Shown: positions 1-10,300 of the stretch, one piece after another
Layout: every line of letters starts with the position of its first letter
Position numbering within the stretch: the stretch's first letter is position 1
Source: Acanthornis magna
Lineage: Eukaryota > Chordata > Aves > Passeriformes > Acanthizidae
NCBI GenBank assembly: GCA_036785705.1
Contig: JAWUZG010000138.1
Location: 3,472,501 to 3,536,500, forward strand
Direction: 5' to 3'
Length of the DNA: 64,000 nt
Program-made: the position numbers and the translations under genes
The notes under the pieces: model-generated
What the model was told of the DNA's origin: nothing
The model's database searches: none
What the model saw: the letters and a program-made list of their open reading frames with translations, nothing else

Positions 1-1722
1 CACGGCCTGCCCGGCTCGCTGCCCTCCGCTCTGCTCAGCCCCGTGCCCTCTGTGCTTCCTTCCACTTTGCCTTCAACTCTGCCCACCGGGGTGCCCATCC
101 CGGTGCCCACCACAGTGCCCAGCCCGATGACCAGCCTGGTGCCCAGCCCTGGCACAAGCAGTTCCACAGCGTTAAGCTCGAGTGCTCTGATGGACGCGAG
201 AGCTGTGCCAAAGGGAGCAGGGAGAACAGCTGCTGACGTGTTGGCAGCGAGCAGGAAGCCAGCTCTGGGCAGTTCAGCCTTCCAGGGGTTGTTGGGCATG
301 ACAGGTGCACTTCAGGAAAACGGCAGAGGGGTTGGGGAAGGTGATCCAAAGGGAAATGGCTCCTTGGATGGTCCCTCTGGCTGGACAGTGAAAGCCATGG
401 ATCAGGAGACACAAGAATCAGAAAGACCAGCTTCCTATGGACCTCCCTTCCCTGGACTCCAGGAGGAAACTCTGGGTTCTGCTGCAACAGATCTTGCTGA
501 TAATTCTGAGGAAAGCCTTTATGCTACTGAGAGTAATGAGCCACCTTTGTTTAATACAACTCTTCCCACTGTTGGAGATGCTCACGTGTCTGAAAACCTT
601 TCAGACTCTCAAGATGTCATCTTTGAGGCAATGCAAAGCATCTTCCAGGACAGAGAGTCTCAGGTTTTTCTCATGGTCCTGGGCGCTGTGGTGCTTTGGG
701 AGCTGTTGGCCACTTCCCTGGAACGGACCATGGATGAGAGTGTCTACGAGTACCTGGACTTTGTGGACGCCACAGACAGGTACGGGCGGCTGTGGCTGTG
801 GAGTTGTGTGGGCGCAGCCGCCGGAGCCTGCAGCGTGTCCGTGCTGGTGGATCAGCTGGATTGCTCCCTCGGCGGCTCCATCCCCCGCCTCGCCATCCAC
901 TTCTACGCCTACGCTGTCCTGGTGATGCTCTCCCTGCTCGTCAGCGTCTTCTTTCCCAGGCATGTTCCCAGGAAAAGCGCCCGTGCTCCCAGACTGGCCA
1001 AAGCACTGTCCGTGCTGTGGGGGGATGGCTGGGCGCTGCTGTTGGCTGGCACCGTGTTCCTCGTGGGTGTTGCCAGCTCTGCTGGGCACAACTTCCTCTT
1101 GTGGCAGCTGCAGGACCAGGGTGGCAGCGAGCTCCTCATGGGGCTCTGGGTGGCCGTGGGGCCTGTGGCTGAGCTGGGCATTCACCCCCTCAGGGGGCGG
1201 CTGCTGCGGGCACTGCCGGGCAGCAGGATGGTGGTGCTGAGCCTGGGGCTGCTGGCAGCGCAGCTCCTGAGCTATTCCCTGCTCCAGGCTCCGTGGGCAG
1301 CGCTGCCCGTGCAGGCACTGTCAGCCCTCGGCAGCGCAGCGCTGGGCTGGCAGCTGGAGGGGACAGTGGGGGACACGGCCACGCCGGGCATGGAGCGAGC
1401 CCTGCACGCCCTGCTCCGGGGGCTCTGCCCAGCGGCAGGAGCCGGCCTGGGCAGCTTTGGGGGCGGATTTGTGGTGCAGCACTTCGGGCTGCCGGTGCTG
1501 TTCCAGGCCAGCTGTGTGGGGCTGGGGCTCTGGCTCCTCTTCTTCTTAATTGTCCAATCCAAATTGCCACGGCAGAGAAAAATTAATTATTCCCGACTCC
1601 TGGCTGCTGATTCCAGTGACATGAGTGACTCTGAGGAGGAGAACGAGAAGGACTGGCTGGTAAAGGCTATGAAGGATGAGAGCTTTAACAGGAATTGGAT
1701 ACAGCAGCATGGGATCAACTAA
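1..1722 (+). CDS. MFSD6L: MFSD6-like major facilitator, 3' part (5' end outside window)
   Basis: The reading frame is open from base 1 to the TAA at 1720-1722, with no start inside, so the N-terminus is cut by the window edge. The visible 573 codons begin with a Pro/Ser/Thr-rich loop (about residues 1-200). At least eight hydrophobic segments follow, for example around 660-710, 790-850, 900-955, 1020-1110, 1135-1180, 1210-1290, 1430-1480 and 1495-1555. The motif YEYLDFVDATDRYG and the acidic C-terminal tail (SSDMSDSEEE, then KDWLVKAM) match human MFSD6L, as does the lack of introns. MFSD6L is an orphan multi-pass membrane protein of the major facilitator superfamily with no established substrate. 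The missing part should be the first few helices (roughly 100 residues). The Pro-rich loop is longer and more repetitive than I recall for human. Identity is secure; function is unknown. Confidence 0.93.
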   Translation, partial: HGLPGSLPSALLSPVPSVLPSTLPSTLPTGVPIPVPTTVPSPMTSLVPSPGTSSSTALSSSALMDARAVPKGAGRTAADVLAASRKPALGSSAFQGLLGMTGALQENGRGVGEGDPKGNGSLDGPSGWTVKAMDQETQESERPASYGPPFPGLQEETLGSAATDLADNSEESLYATESNEPPLFNTTLPTVGDAHVSENLSDSQDVIFEAMQSIFQDRESQVFLMVLGAVVLWELLATSLERTMDESVYEYLDFVDATDRYGRLWLWSCVGAAAGACSVSVLVDQLDCSLGGSIPRLAIHFYAYAVLVMLSLLVSVFFPRHVPRKSARAPRLAKALSVLWGDGWALLLAGTVFLVGVASSAGHNFLLWQLQDQGGSELLMGLWVAVGPVAELGIHPLRGRLLRALPGSRMVVLSLGLLAAQLLSYSLLQAPWAALPVQALSALGSAALGWQLEGTVGDTATPGMERALHALLRGLCPAAGAGLGSFGGGFVVQHFGLPVLFQASCVGLGLWLLFFLIVQSKLPRQRKINYSRLLAADSSDMSDSEEENEKDWLVKAMKDESFNRNWIQQHGIN

Positions 1723-2190
1723 TCTGTGCCTGAATCTGTGGGGTGGAAGGGTAATAATCTGGTAATAACCTGGTATAATGATAATATCCAGAAATGACTG
1801 TTAATTCTAAAGTGCTATATATACAGGCTATATCTGACAGGAGAGATTTTTATTTTTTTAAAAGAATTATAGATCTTATTTTCTTACTTTATAGCATTCT
1901 GCCTTTTTTTTTTATTTTTCCTTTTTAACTTGATCTTGTTTCCACAACCCTAACCGGGTATTTGAGGCATACATACATTGCTGAAATGAATGTAGCTGAG
2001 TTTTTAGTCAAAAACCAATCTTGAATTGCTGCTGCCAGAGCTGCTGCTGAGGCTGTGAGTGAAAGCTGTGACACAATCAAATGGAAATTATTGTCATGCT
2101 GACAGCACACGGAACTCTGCCAAGGTGGCTGTGAACTCTTTGCACTTTATAAGGGATGTGAATAAAAAAAATGGTTCATTTGCTCTGCTT
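1723..2190 (+). promoter_or_regulatory. MFSD6L 3' untranslated region with poly(A) signal
   Basis: AT-rich sequence directly after the MFSD6L stop codon. It contains an AATAAA hexamer at 2161-2166 followed by a T/G-rich stretch, the usual arrangement for cleavage and polyadenylation. The GC content is much lower than in the coding region. The cleavage point is inferred, not shown. Confidence 0.5.
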
Positions 2191-5100
2191 TGATTTGTAA
2201 AAGAAGGTTTTGCTACAGACCATCTGCCTTCTTGTGTTTTGTGATTTCGGTGTGCTCCTGCTTGGAATCTCTTGCGAAAGCCCTCCAGGTGTGCTCAGAG
2301 CCAGTGCTGTGGGTGGCCCAGCCCTGCTGGCACTTCCTGGTGCTGGTTTAAGGTCCCCCAGCATTCCAGGGGACAGGAAGCAGCCTGGCCTCCCGACTTG
2401 TGTCACTTCTGTGGGCTGGCAATTACTGGAGGGCGGGATGGGATATCCCTCCAGCTCAGCACTGCTGGAAGGGGCTGATCCTGCCTGGATCAGTTGGATC
2501 CCGAGCAGGCATCCTCCAGCTGCTGAGGCAACCAGGCAGGGACAGCCACAACCCCACAGACAAAAAGGGGAATTTATTTCTGTTCCCTCTCTCACCAGGG
2601 GATCCCTGAAGCAACACCTGCGCACAGGTAGACAGGCAGAGAGCAGCCCAGGTCCATGCCAGAGGATCACCTTCACACTGAATTATCCCAGGTTATTCCC
2701 AGCTGGAAGTCACTTATTTCCAGTCTGCCTCTTTTAATCCATTCCTGGTTAAACTTGCCTTCACCTCCAAGGCATAGATTTCAGCCCCTCTCCAGAGGTA
2801 AGTTTTGATTATCAATGAAAAATCGGTGGTCTGATCTCATTAAAAGATCTTAAATGGGTTTTAAATTAGCCTTAGAGTCCCTTCAGCCACCAGAAAAAGC
2901 TGCTGTCAGTTTATCAGGTGTTCCTTGGTCAGGGAATTGCATCACTCCTGTGCAGAGGGATGGATTTGAATAACATCTGCCTGAGTGCTTCACGAGCCCC
3001 GAGACAGGCAGCTGCAAAAAGCAGAATATTTATGGCAATGCAGATTTCATACGGCATATGCAAATGGCCTGGCAGTGTGTCACCCTGCCGTGTTGTGGGC
3101 TCGGCAGGAAGCGCTGGAGACAAGGAAAGGACTCCTTGGAGATAATGCCTTTCCCTGTATGCATCCATCCCGCATTATCTGTACATCGGATGCTTTCAGG
3201 GTAATTAGCTCCCTCTTCTCCTGGCACCGATCCTCTGTGCCACGCACAATGCTCTGCTGGAACGGCTCTATAGATAGAATTGCCCCCGTGCCAAGAATAG
3301 CTGGAACTTTTTATTAAGATGTTTTCTTCTCCCGGGAATTCAAACTCGAGTTGAGAGCAATTTGAGTGTCAAGAATTTCTCCGGCCTTATTATCATGTAA
3401 TACCTGAGGAACAAAGCGTGTTAATGGGGGATCTGACGGCAGGCAGGCTCATTCCCGCACACAGCACATCCAGAGCCGTCAGCGCCTTTGTGAGGCACAG
3501 AAATCGCTGAATGGTTTCAGATGCAGCTGCTGCTGCTGGAGCTGCCCTCGTTGGAAGCTGATTACCTGGGGAGCTGTGCCCTTTGCCTCAGCACAGCAGC
3601 TGCTGGATTCGGTCTGGCAAAGAGAAGCCTTGGAATGACAGGTGCCTGAGCTGGGGAGGGGCCTGAGTCCGCTGGGATCTTCCCCTTGTCAGGAAAAATT
3701 AATCCACAAGCGCCAGAGGTTTATGTCTAAAAAGGAGACAGAGGAGTCCTGTAACTTTATTCATGAACAAAGGGAGAGCTCATGGGCATTTCCCATGGGG
3801 TCTCTCAGATTGCTAGAGGACACAGCCTCTTTTTATCCTAATTTCCCGGCCGCAGGTTCCCTCTCCCTTTCCCCATAGGCTGAGGTACTCGAGAGGTACA
3901 GACCTCCTGGAATGCCTAATGTAGACATAAGTCATACACATTTCTCCTAAATGCAGACACCGTAATACAAATCCCCCGTTTTCTTCTTTTTTTAATGTCT
4001 CTGTTCCTGTAGTTTATTACCACAGTCTTGGGTGAGTCAATCACTGGAATTCCTATGGAAATCCTTCCCATCGTTTCTTCTATCTCTCAGTATCGGTCTT
4101 ACCTTACCAGCAGACTCAGGTCCCATCTCACCAACAGTTTGTAAAGACACTTCCTTATTCCTTTCACTCTGCTCATTTTCAGGGAGATGTGCTCATACTG
4201 TGAGCAGACAGGATTTAAGGGAATGGCCAAAGCTGAGCTTCAGGGTAATCGTCTTGCACAATGAGGTTATTGTTTTAAGGATTATTAATCCATTAAACAC
4301 ATTTGGTGCTGATTCAGGGATGAGTTATAGAGTTATCATAGTAATATTTATACAGTTGGAAATATGTCCTGAATTCCAAACCGCTGTGTGAGTGAATGTG
4401 GCAGAGGCCTCACCCTCGGGTAATTCAGGAGCAGTTTGGTTAAATCGTTTCCCACTGAAGATTGCAGCAGTTCTTGGTTTGTGAGTGCTCTGGGGACTCA
4501 ACTTCTCCCTCTGTGCTGGTCACAGACCCCCCAAGCCAGGAGGGGAAGGAAGGAGGTGAATTTAAGTTGTTCTGTGTGAGGCCTCTTAGCTCTGGGCGTG
4601 GCTTTATTGTTCCTGCAGAAGTAAAACCAAACCAAGGTCTTAATGTTGTTAAAATGCTGTTAAAGGGAGTAAGGTGTTAACTGAGAAGAGCCGAACTGCC
4701 TCTGGGGAAAATACATTCTCTTGATGTATTTCCAACCCATCAGAGTTTATTTTTGCATTACTTTGTGACCATTTGCAAAAAAAAAAAAAGGATGTAAAAC
4801 CTTCTGTTTCTTTCTGTTTTTTTCTTTAGCATCAATTGGAAGTTTAAAAAGGATTATAAAATCATAGAAGATTTTACTCTGTGCCTACTTCATGGTGAAT
4901 TTTAAGCAAATTTTAAAGGCTTATATGTAGAATTACTAATTTTTTCCCCCTTGGTGTCTGTCCAGGGTCTAAGTGGGGCTGTGTCCTTCTCTGAACACAG
5001 TTAGAGGTAACTGAGCTCAGGAAGGAATTAGTGCTGAGGGATAAGCTCTGCACACTGCTGGACTTTGTAGCTCTTGGGTTTTAAATTTGACAGGGCTCAG

Positions 5101-5660
5101 TGTGTGTGGACTTTGTGAGCCGTTTTAAAGCAAGGAAGTAAATCAGATCTATTAGATGAGACACCATTCCCCCCAGAAATGACAAAAATCTCTTTGTTTG
5201 CTGTGAAGTAGCTCCGAGGTGAGTTTGGAATAAAGCTGACTCCCTGCATCAGACACTTTTCCTGCTTTGTAAGTATTTGTTCCCAAGTTATAAGGGGATT
5301 AAAATTGCAGCTTCTGTCTCTGTGGCTGTTATTTTATGAAGAGATATTGGAAATGTTTCCTTCAGCTCCTCTGTGTGCACCTCACATCCGTGAAATAGGA
5401 AATGCGGGAAACCTCAGTGGGCACTGATCTCTAAATGTGTTCGTTTTCCTTGTGGATCTGATTGGCACAGCAGGATCCTCCCCAGGGCTCTCCAAAGGTT
5501 TCTCTCATTCACTCAGGAAGCACAGCATGGTGCTTTGTGGAAGAACTCCATCCAGATGTATTCCCAGAGAGGTTTTGCACTCTTTGTAATGAGTCATTTC
5601 CCAAAACTGGAGATATGGCCCACAAATGCATTTACTGTCATTTCAAAAGAAGATGAGACA
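2191..5660. other. Intergenic, no gene recognised
   Basis: About 3.5 kb of moderately AT-rich DNA with frequent stops in all frames. I see no coding exon with splice signals and no clear transposon. The stretch 3000-3330 is unusually free of repeats and contains an octamer motif ATGCAAAT at 3058-3065, so it may be conserved non-coding DNA; that is only a guess. A short A-run lies at 4777-4789. Confidence 0.4.
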
Positions 5661-5669
5661 GATGTTTTT

Positions 5670-6176
5670 GAGAGTTGTGGTCCCAGCACAGGGAGGACCT
5701 GGATCTGCTGGAGAGGGTCCAGAGGAGGCTCCAGGGTGAGAAGAGGGATGGAGCAGCTCTGCTGGGAGGGAAGGCTGGGAGAGCTGGGATTGTTCACCTG
5801 GAGAGGAGAAGCTCTGGGGTGACCTCACTGTGGCCTTGCAGTGCCTGAAGGAGCTGCAGGAAAGATGGAGAGAGATTCTTTACAAGGGATGGAGGGATAG
5901 GACACAGGGAATGGCTTCCCACTGCCAGAGGGCAGGGACAGATGGGATATTGGGAAGGAATCCTTCCCTGTCAGGGTGGGCAGGCCCTGGCACAGGTGTC
6001 CAGAGAAGCTGTGGCTGCCCCTGGATCCCTGGCAGTGTCCAAGGCCAGGCTGGACATTGGGGCTTGGAGCAGCCTGGGACAGTGGGAGGTGTCCCTGCCA
6101 TGGCAGGGGTGGGATGGGATGGGCTTTAAGGTCCTTCCCACCCCAAACCATTCTGGGATTCCATGATTTTATGTAT
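5670..6176 (+). mobile_element. CR1 LINE, 5'-truncated 3' end
   Basis: The stretch shows the end of the CR1 ORF2 region (a copy of the 'gagagggtccagaggaggc' type, then 'ctgggagagctgggattg'). The characteristic CR1 3' tail follows ('ccctggatccctggcagtg', 'ggcttggagcagcctggg') and ends at the short direct repeat 'attctgggattccatgatt'. It lacks any reverse-transcriptase reading frame, as expected for a truncated dead copy. It is one of about ten CR1 copies here. Confidence 0.9.
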
Positions 6177-8700
6177 CAGGAGGGAGCCAATGGAATTGGC
6201 TCATTCTCAGGGAATGGATAAATTTTGATCTGCACAGTTTCTCCCTGGCTTTGCTGTTAAATAAATTATGTCCCTGGCCAAGGGCATTTTTTAGCTTTCA
6301 GTTTGGTTTGTTGAGACGATCAGTCTCTGACCCCAAATGAAGAGGTGACTATAGGGCTAGTTTAAAGTTAACATTTGCTTCATCTTTACTGCTGAGAAAT
6401 CTTTCCTGAAGAAATTAAAGAATGGAGAACACAGTTATCTTATCCTGACCTCCCCAGTAAAGCAGATGGAAGTTGTTGAAAAGGACTTCATTTTTGAAAA
6501 TTTGGGAACATTTCTCCTCCAATCAGGTTGAAAGATCAGAACTATGGAGGTTGTTAGAACTCTGAAAGCAGAGTTTGGGTCAGCACAGGGTTTTGTTGTG
6601 TTTGAAAGGAATTTTGAACCAGAAAACATAAGGGAAATGCTGAAGAAACATCAATATTCAAAGTTAAGAAACACAAACCTCTTTTTTTTTTTTTTTTTAC
6701 AAATCCTAATGAAAATGAATGTATTAAATAACTCTGAACCAGTTATTCTGATTTGTACATCCCTCCACAGGAACAGGCAGCCAGGTCCTTGGGCCATGGT
6801 GCTTTCCCCAGGATTCTGTCACCAAAACACACCTGAGCTGGCGGTGAAGGGCCCACGAGTGTCACCTTGAGAGTGCTTTTGAAGGCTTGGGGTTTATTCT
6901 GAGTGGTGTTTGCTGGGGAGAACTTCAAATGCCTGTGTCCATCCTGATGATCTCCAAATGCATTTTAATTGTTTTTGTATTTGCTGGCCCCTCTCAAGTG
7001 CCTGGGAGGTTGAGTTGCTGTTACCTGGTGCTGGCTGCTGCTCTGTTTGTAACGCTATAAAATGTGTGCTAGAACCCTATAAAATGTGTACTTTCTGTCC
7101 TGCCAGTGCCTGATTTCTGCAGAAGAGACTGCCCAGGGAATATCTGCACTGAAATCGCTGCTGCTGGTGCCTCTCCACTCCTGCAGACCGCTGTGAGTCA
7201 CTGCAAGCCCCATTAAAACCCCTCAGCCTCAGAACTGCAGGACCTGGGCGAGGGAAGGAGCCCACACTCCTGTCAGGAGTGGGGCACACACTGCTCTGGT
7301 TCCTGATTTGCACTTCCCTCTGCAAAATGGATTTGCCCAGGAGTATTCCATCCAATCCAGCAGATCCAGTGATGTGTGAATTGTATCCTGACTCTGTGTG
7401 TGACTCTGGACTGTTTGATTTACTCCCGTGCTGTTATTAGGGATAAAGTGAGCTTATAAAATACATTAAATCCAGTTTGCAGCCCCCAGCAGCTCTGGCT
7501 GCTCACAGCGAAAGTCATCCTGGAGAGTGTTTGCCTGAAAACTGATTAAAATATTTACAGGTTCATTTTCTCTGCGCTGTGGAGCGACCAAAACAAGGTG
7601 AGTCACTCTGGTTCCAGTGCTGGTGGGCGCTCACCATTTAATGAGCTGAGAAGCGGCCACTTCATGGCTCTCCTTCCCTGCACATCCCAACACCCAAAGC
7701 AATCGATCCCGGCCTGGCCTCGTCCCTCAGCTGGGCTGTGCCTGTCCAGCTGGAGCCTAGCAGTTCCTTACAAACCCAGGGCATTCCTGAACAATTCCTT
7801 GGAATACTGGAACTCCCTGTTTGTCAAGGATCACCGTTCCAGCCTCCACAGCCTCGTGGCTCTGTGCTGCTCCTGGGACAGGTGCTCCTGCATTTTCAGA
7901 GGATTTCTGGAGCAAGGTGCTGCTGCTGCATTTCTAACCCAGAACAGCAGCTCCCATGTCCTGCCTTTTTCCCCCATTTTTTACACCTATACTCTTAATT
8001 TTTGCCTCCTCATTGTGTTTATATTCCACAATTACCCTCCAAGAATGAAGCACCATCTCTCCTGCACGTGTTCTGCTTTAAGTTACTTGACTGGATAAAA
8101 GTCAGGAGCTCCTCTTGGGCTGTAGGGGATGGGAATTCCAAGATTTTCCTCAGCTTTGTGTTTCATTGGCTGCAGGCGAGGCCGCTTCAAGCAGAACCCA
8201 CGGGCTGGTTCTGGGCCAGGGCCACTCCCGCAGACCCCTCCCTTGTGTTGCTGTGTCCCTGCTCTCCAGCCCAATGGCACTTCCCAAAGTGTCCCTGGGC
8301 CCTCCGACTTGTGCGTGGGGACATCAATGTCACCTACACGCACCTCGTGGCCGGGAAGTGTCCCAGCAGAGGGCCATGTCCCCTGTGTGTTTTGGGGAAG
8401 GGGTGTTGAGGTGTGTCCCTCCACAGCTGTGAATCCTCAGCCGGGTGCTCTGCGATCACAAGGCCCTGGGAGCAGGAGGGACACAGCTCACAGCCATCCC
8501 CACCTTCCCGTGCCAGTTTGCTGGGACCCCAGCCTTCAGGACAGTGGCACTGGTCACAGCTGTGTCCTGCAAGAGCCTTTGGCCAGAGAGAGGAGAGACC
8601 ACCAGGCTCCTGCTGAGGTGGGTGCTGCCTCCGTGCTGGGTCTCAGCCCTTGGAACGTTGTTCAAACTCTCGCTGTTGGGTTTTTCCGTGGCGAAACTTG
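6177..8700. other. Intergenic between MFSD6L and the BMERB1-like gene
   Basis: No exon or mobile element recognised. A pure T-run of about 18 bases lies at 6681-6698. The sequence is AT-rich up to about 8100 and then rises steeply in GC toward the CpG-rich promoter of the next gene. Confidence 0.4.
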
Positions 8701-10300
8701 CTTCTGTGGGAAAGCGCAGCTCCGCACCTCGCAGAGGTTTTGGGGGGCTGTGCCTCACCCCCGGCACACCCCGTGTCCCACCCCGTGTCCCCCAGAGCCT
8801 GGGCCCCTTCAGTGCCCGGACCCGCGGGTCTGGGGGGGTGAACCGGCCGGAATGGGTTCGGGACGAGCCCCGGGGTACGCCCCACGTGAAGCTGCGGGGG
8901 CCGGGAGCTGCAGGCGGGGGCGGCCGGCGGAGGACTCGGAGCGGTGGGAGCGGAGGGAGCGAAGCAGGGGGATCGGAACTGTGGGATCAGTGGGAGCCCC
9001 CGCCCCAGCGGAGGGAGCGAAGCAGGGGGATCGGAGCTGTGGGATCGGTGGGAGCCCCCGCCCCAGCCCTAGAGGAGGGAGCGAAGCAGGGGGATCGGAG
9101 CTGTGGGATCGGTGGGAGCCCCCGCCCCAGCCCTAGAGGAGGGAGCGGCGGCACCGGAGCAGCGGGAGCGGTGGGAGCCCCCGCCCCAGCTGAGGGAGCG
9201 AAGCACGGGGATCGGAACTGTGGGATCGCTGGGAGCCCCCGCCCCAGCTGAGGGAGCGAAGCACGGGGATCGGAACTGTGGGATCGCTGGGAGCCCCCGC
9301 CCCAGCTGAGGGAGCGAAGCACGGGGATCGGAACTGTGGGATCGCTGGGAGCCCCCGCCCCAGCTGAGGGAGCGAAGCACGGGGATCGGAACTGTGGGAT
9401 CGCTGGGAGCCCCCGCCCCAGCGGAGCGGCGGGATCGGAGCAGCAGCAGCGGAGGGAGCGGCGGGAGGGGAGGAAGAGGAGCGGAGGGAGCGGCGGGAGC
9501 CCTGCCCCGGCGGAGCGGAGCCCTGGGGTCGGAGCGGTGGGATCAGTGAGAGCCCCCGCCCCGGCGGAGCGGATCGGTGGGAGCGAGCGGTGGAAGCAGC
9601 AGAGCAGTGCGGAGGGAGCGGCGGGATCGGAGCGGATCGGATCGGAGGGAGCGGCGGGATCGGAGCGGATCGGATCGGTGGGAGCGGCGGGAGCGGCGGG
9701 AGCGGCGGGAGCCCCCGCCCCGGCGGAGCACAGCGCGCTGGGCTGCGGATGGAGGGCAGCCGCACCTCTCCCCGCTACGGATCCATGGAATCCACCCGGT
9801 GGCCGCCGGCCGGAGCGGGGCCAGGTGAGCGCCGCGGGACCGGGACGGCACCGGCACCGCCCGAGCCCAACTTCCCCCGCCCCCGGGGCTCCGGGACGAT
9901 CCGGGCGGCCGAGCCCCGGCGGGGAACCGGCGGCTCCATTTACCTCTCCTCCCCGGAGCGGCACTGGCACCGCCGGAGCCCCGCGCAGCGGCCATCAGGA
10001 GCGGGGCAGGAGGAGAAGGACGGAGGGAAGGGACTGATGGATGCATGGATGGACGGACGGACGGAAGAGGGGATGGAGAGAGGGAAGGAGTGGCTGGGGG
10101 AGAGAAAGGACGGGTAGAAGGGGCTGGGTGGGAGGAGGGGAGCTGGAGGAGAGGAAGGGTGGTGGCAGGGGGATGTCTGGAGGGACACGGCGGGGAGCAG
10201 GGTCACATCCCGCCATGTCGCTGCTGCTGCCCGGGCGGACACGGCGCCGCTGCGCTGCCATGCCCGGCCCTGGACACGGCTGTGACCGGGGACTGAAGGC
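8700..10300 (+). promoter_or_regulatory. CpG-rich promoter region of the BMERB1-like gene
   Basis: This stretch is very GC-rich with abundant CpG, unlike the flanks, and it surrounds the first coding exon (9749-9824). It contains a tandem array upstream of the start codon (separate entry) and runs into intron 1. The GC content, CpG frequency and position argue for a CpG-island promoter. No TATA box was seen. The transcription start cannot be placed from sequence. Confidence 0.7.
8945..9430. repeat. 58-bp GC-rich minisatellite in promoter
   Basis: Copies of a 58-bp unit beginning 'gggagcccccgccccag' recur, for example at 9231 and 9289 (spacing exactly 58). The last four copies are almost identical, while the first few vary at the junction. 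Shorter GGAGC/GGATCG-type repeats continue to about 9720, close to the start codon at 9749. Each unit carries CpGs and a GC-box-like core. The near-identity of neighbouring copies implies recent expansion. Confidence 0.9.
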
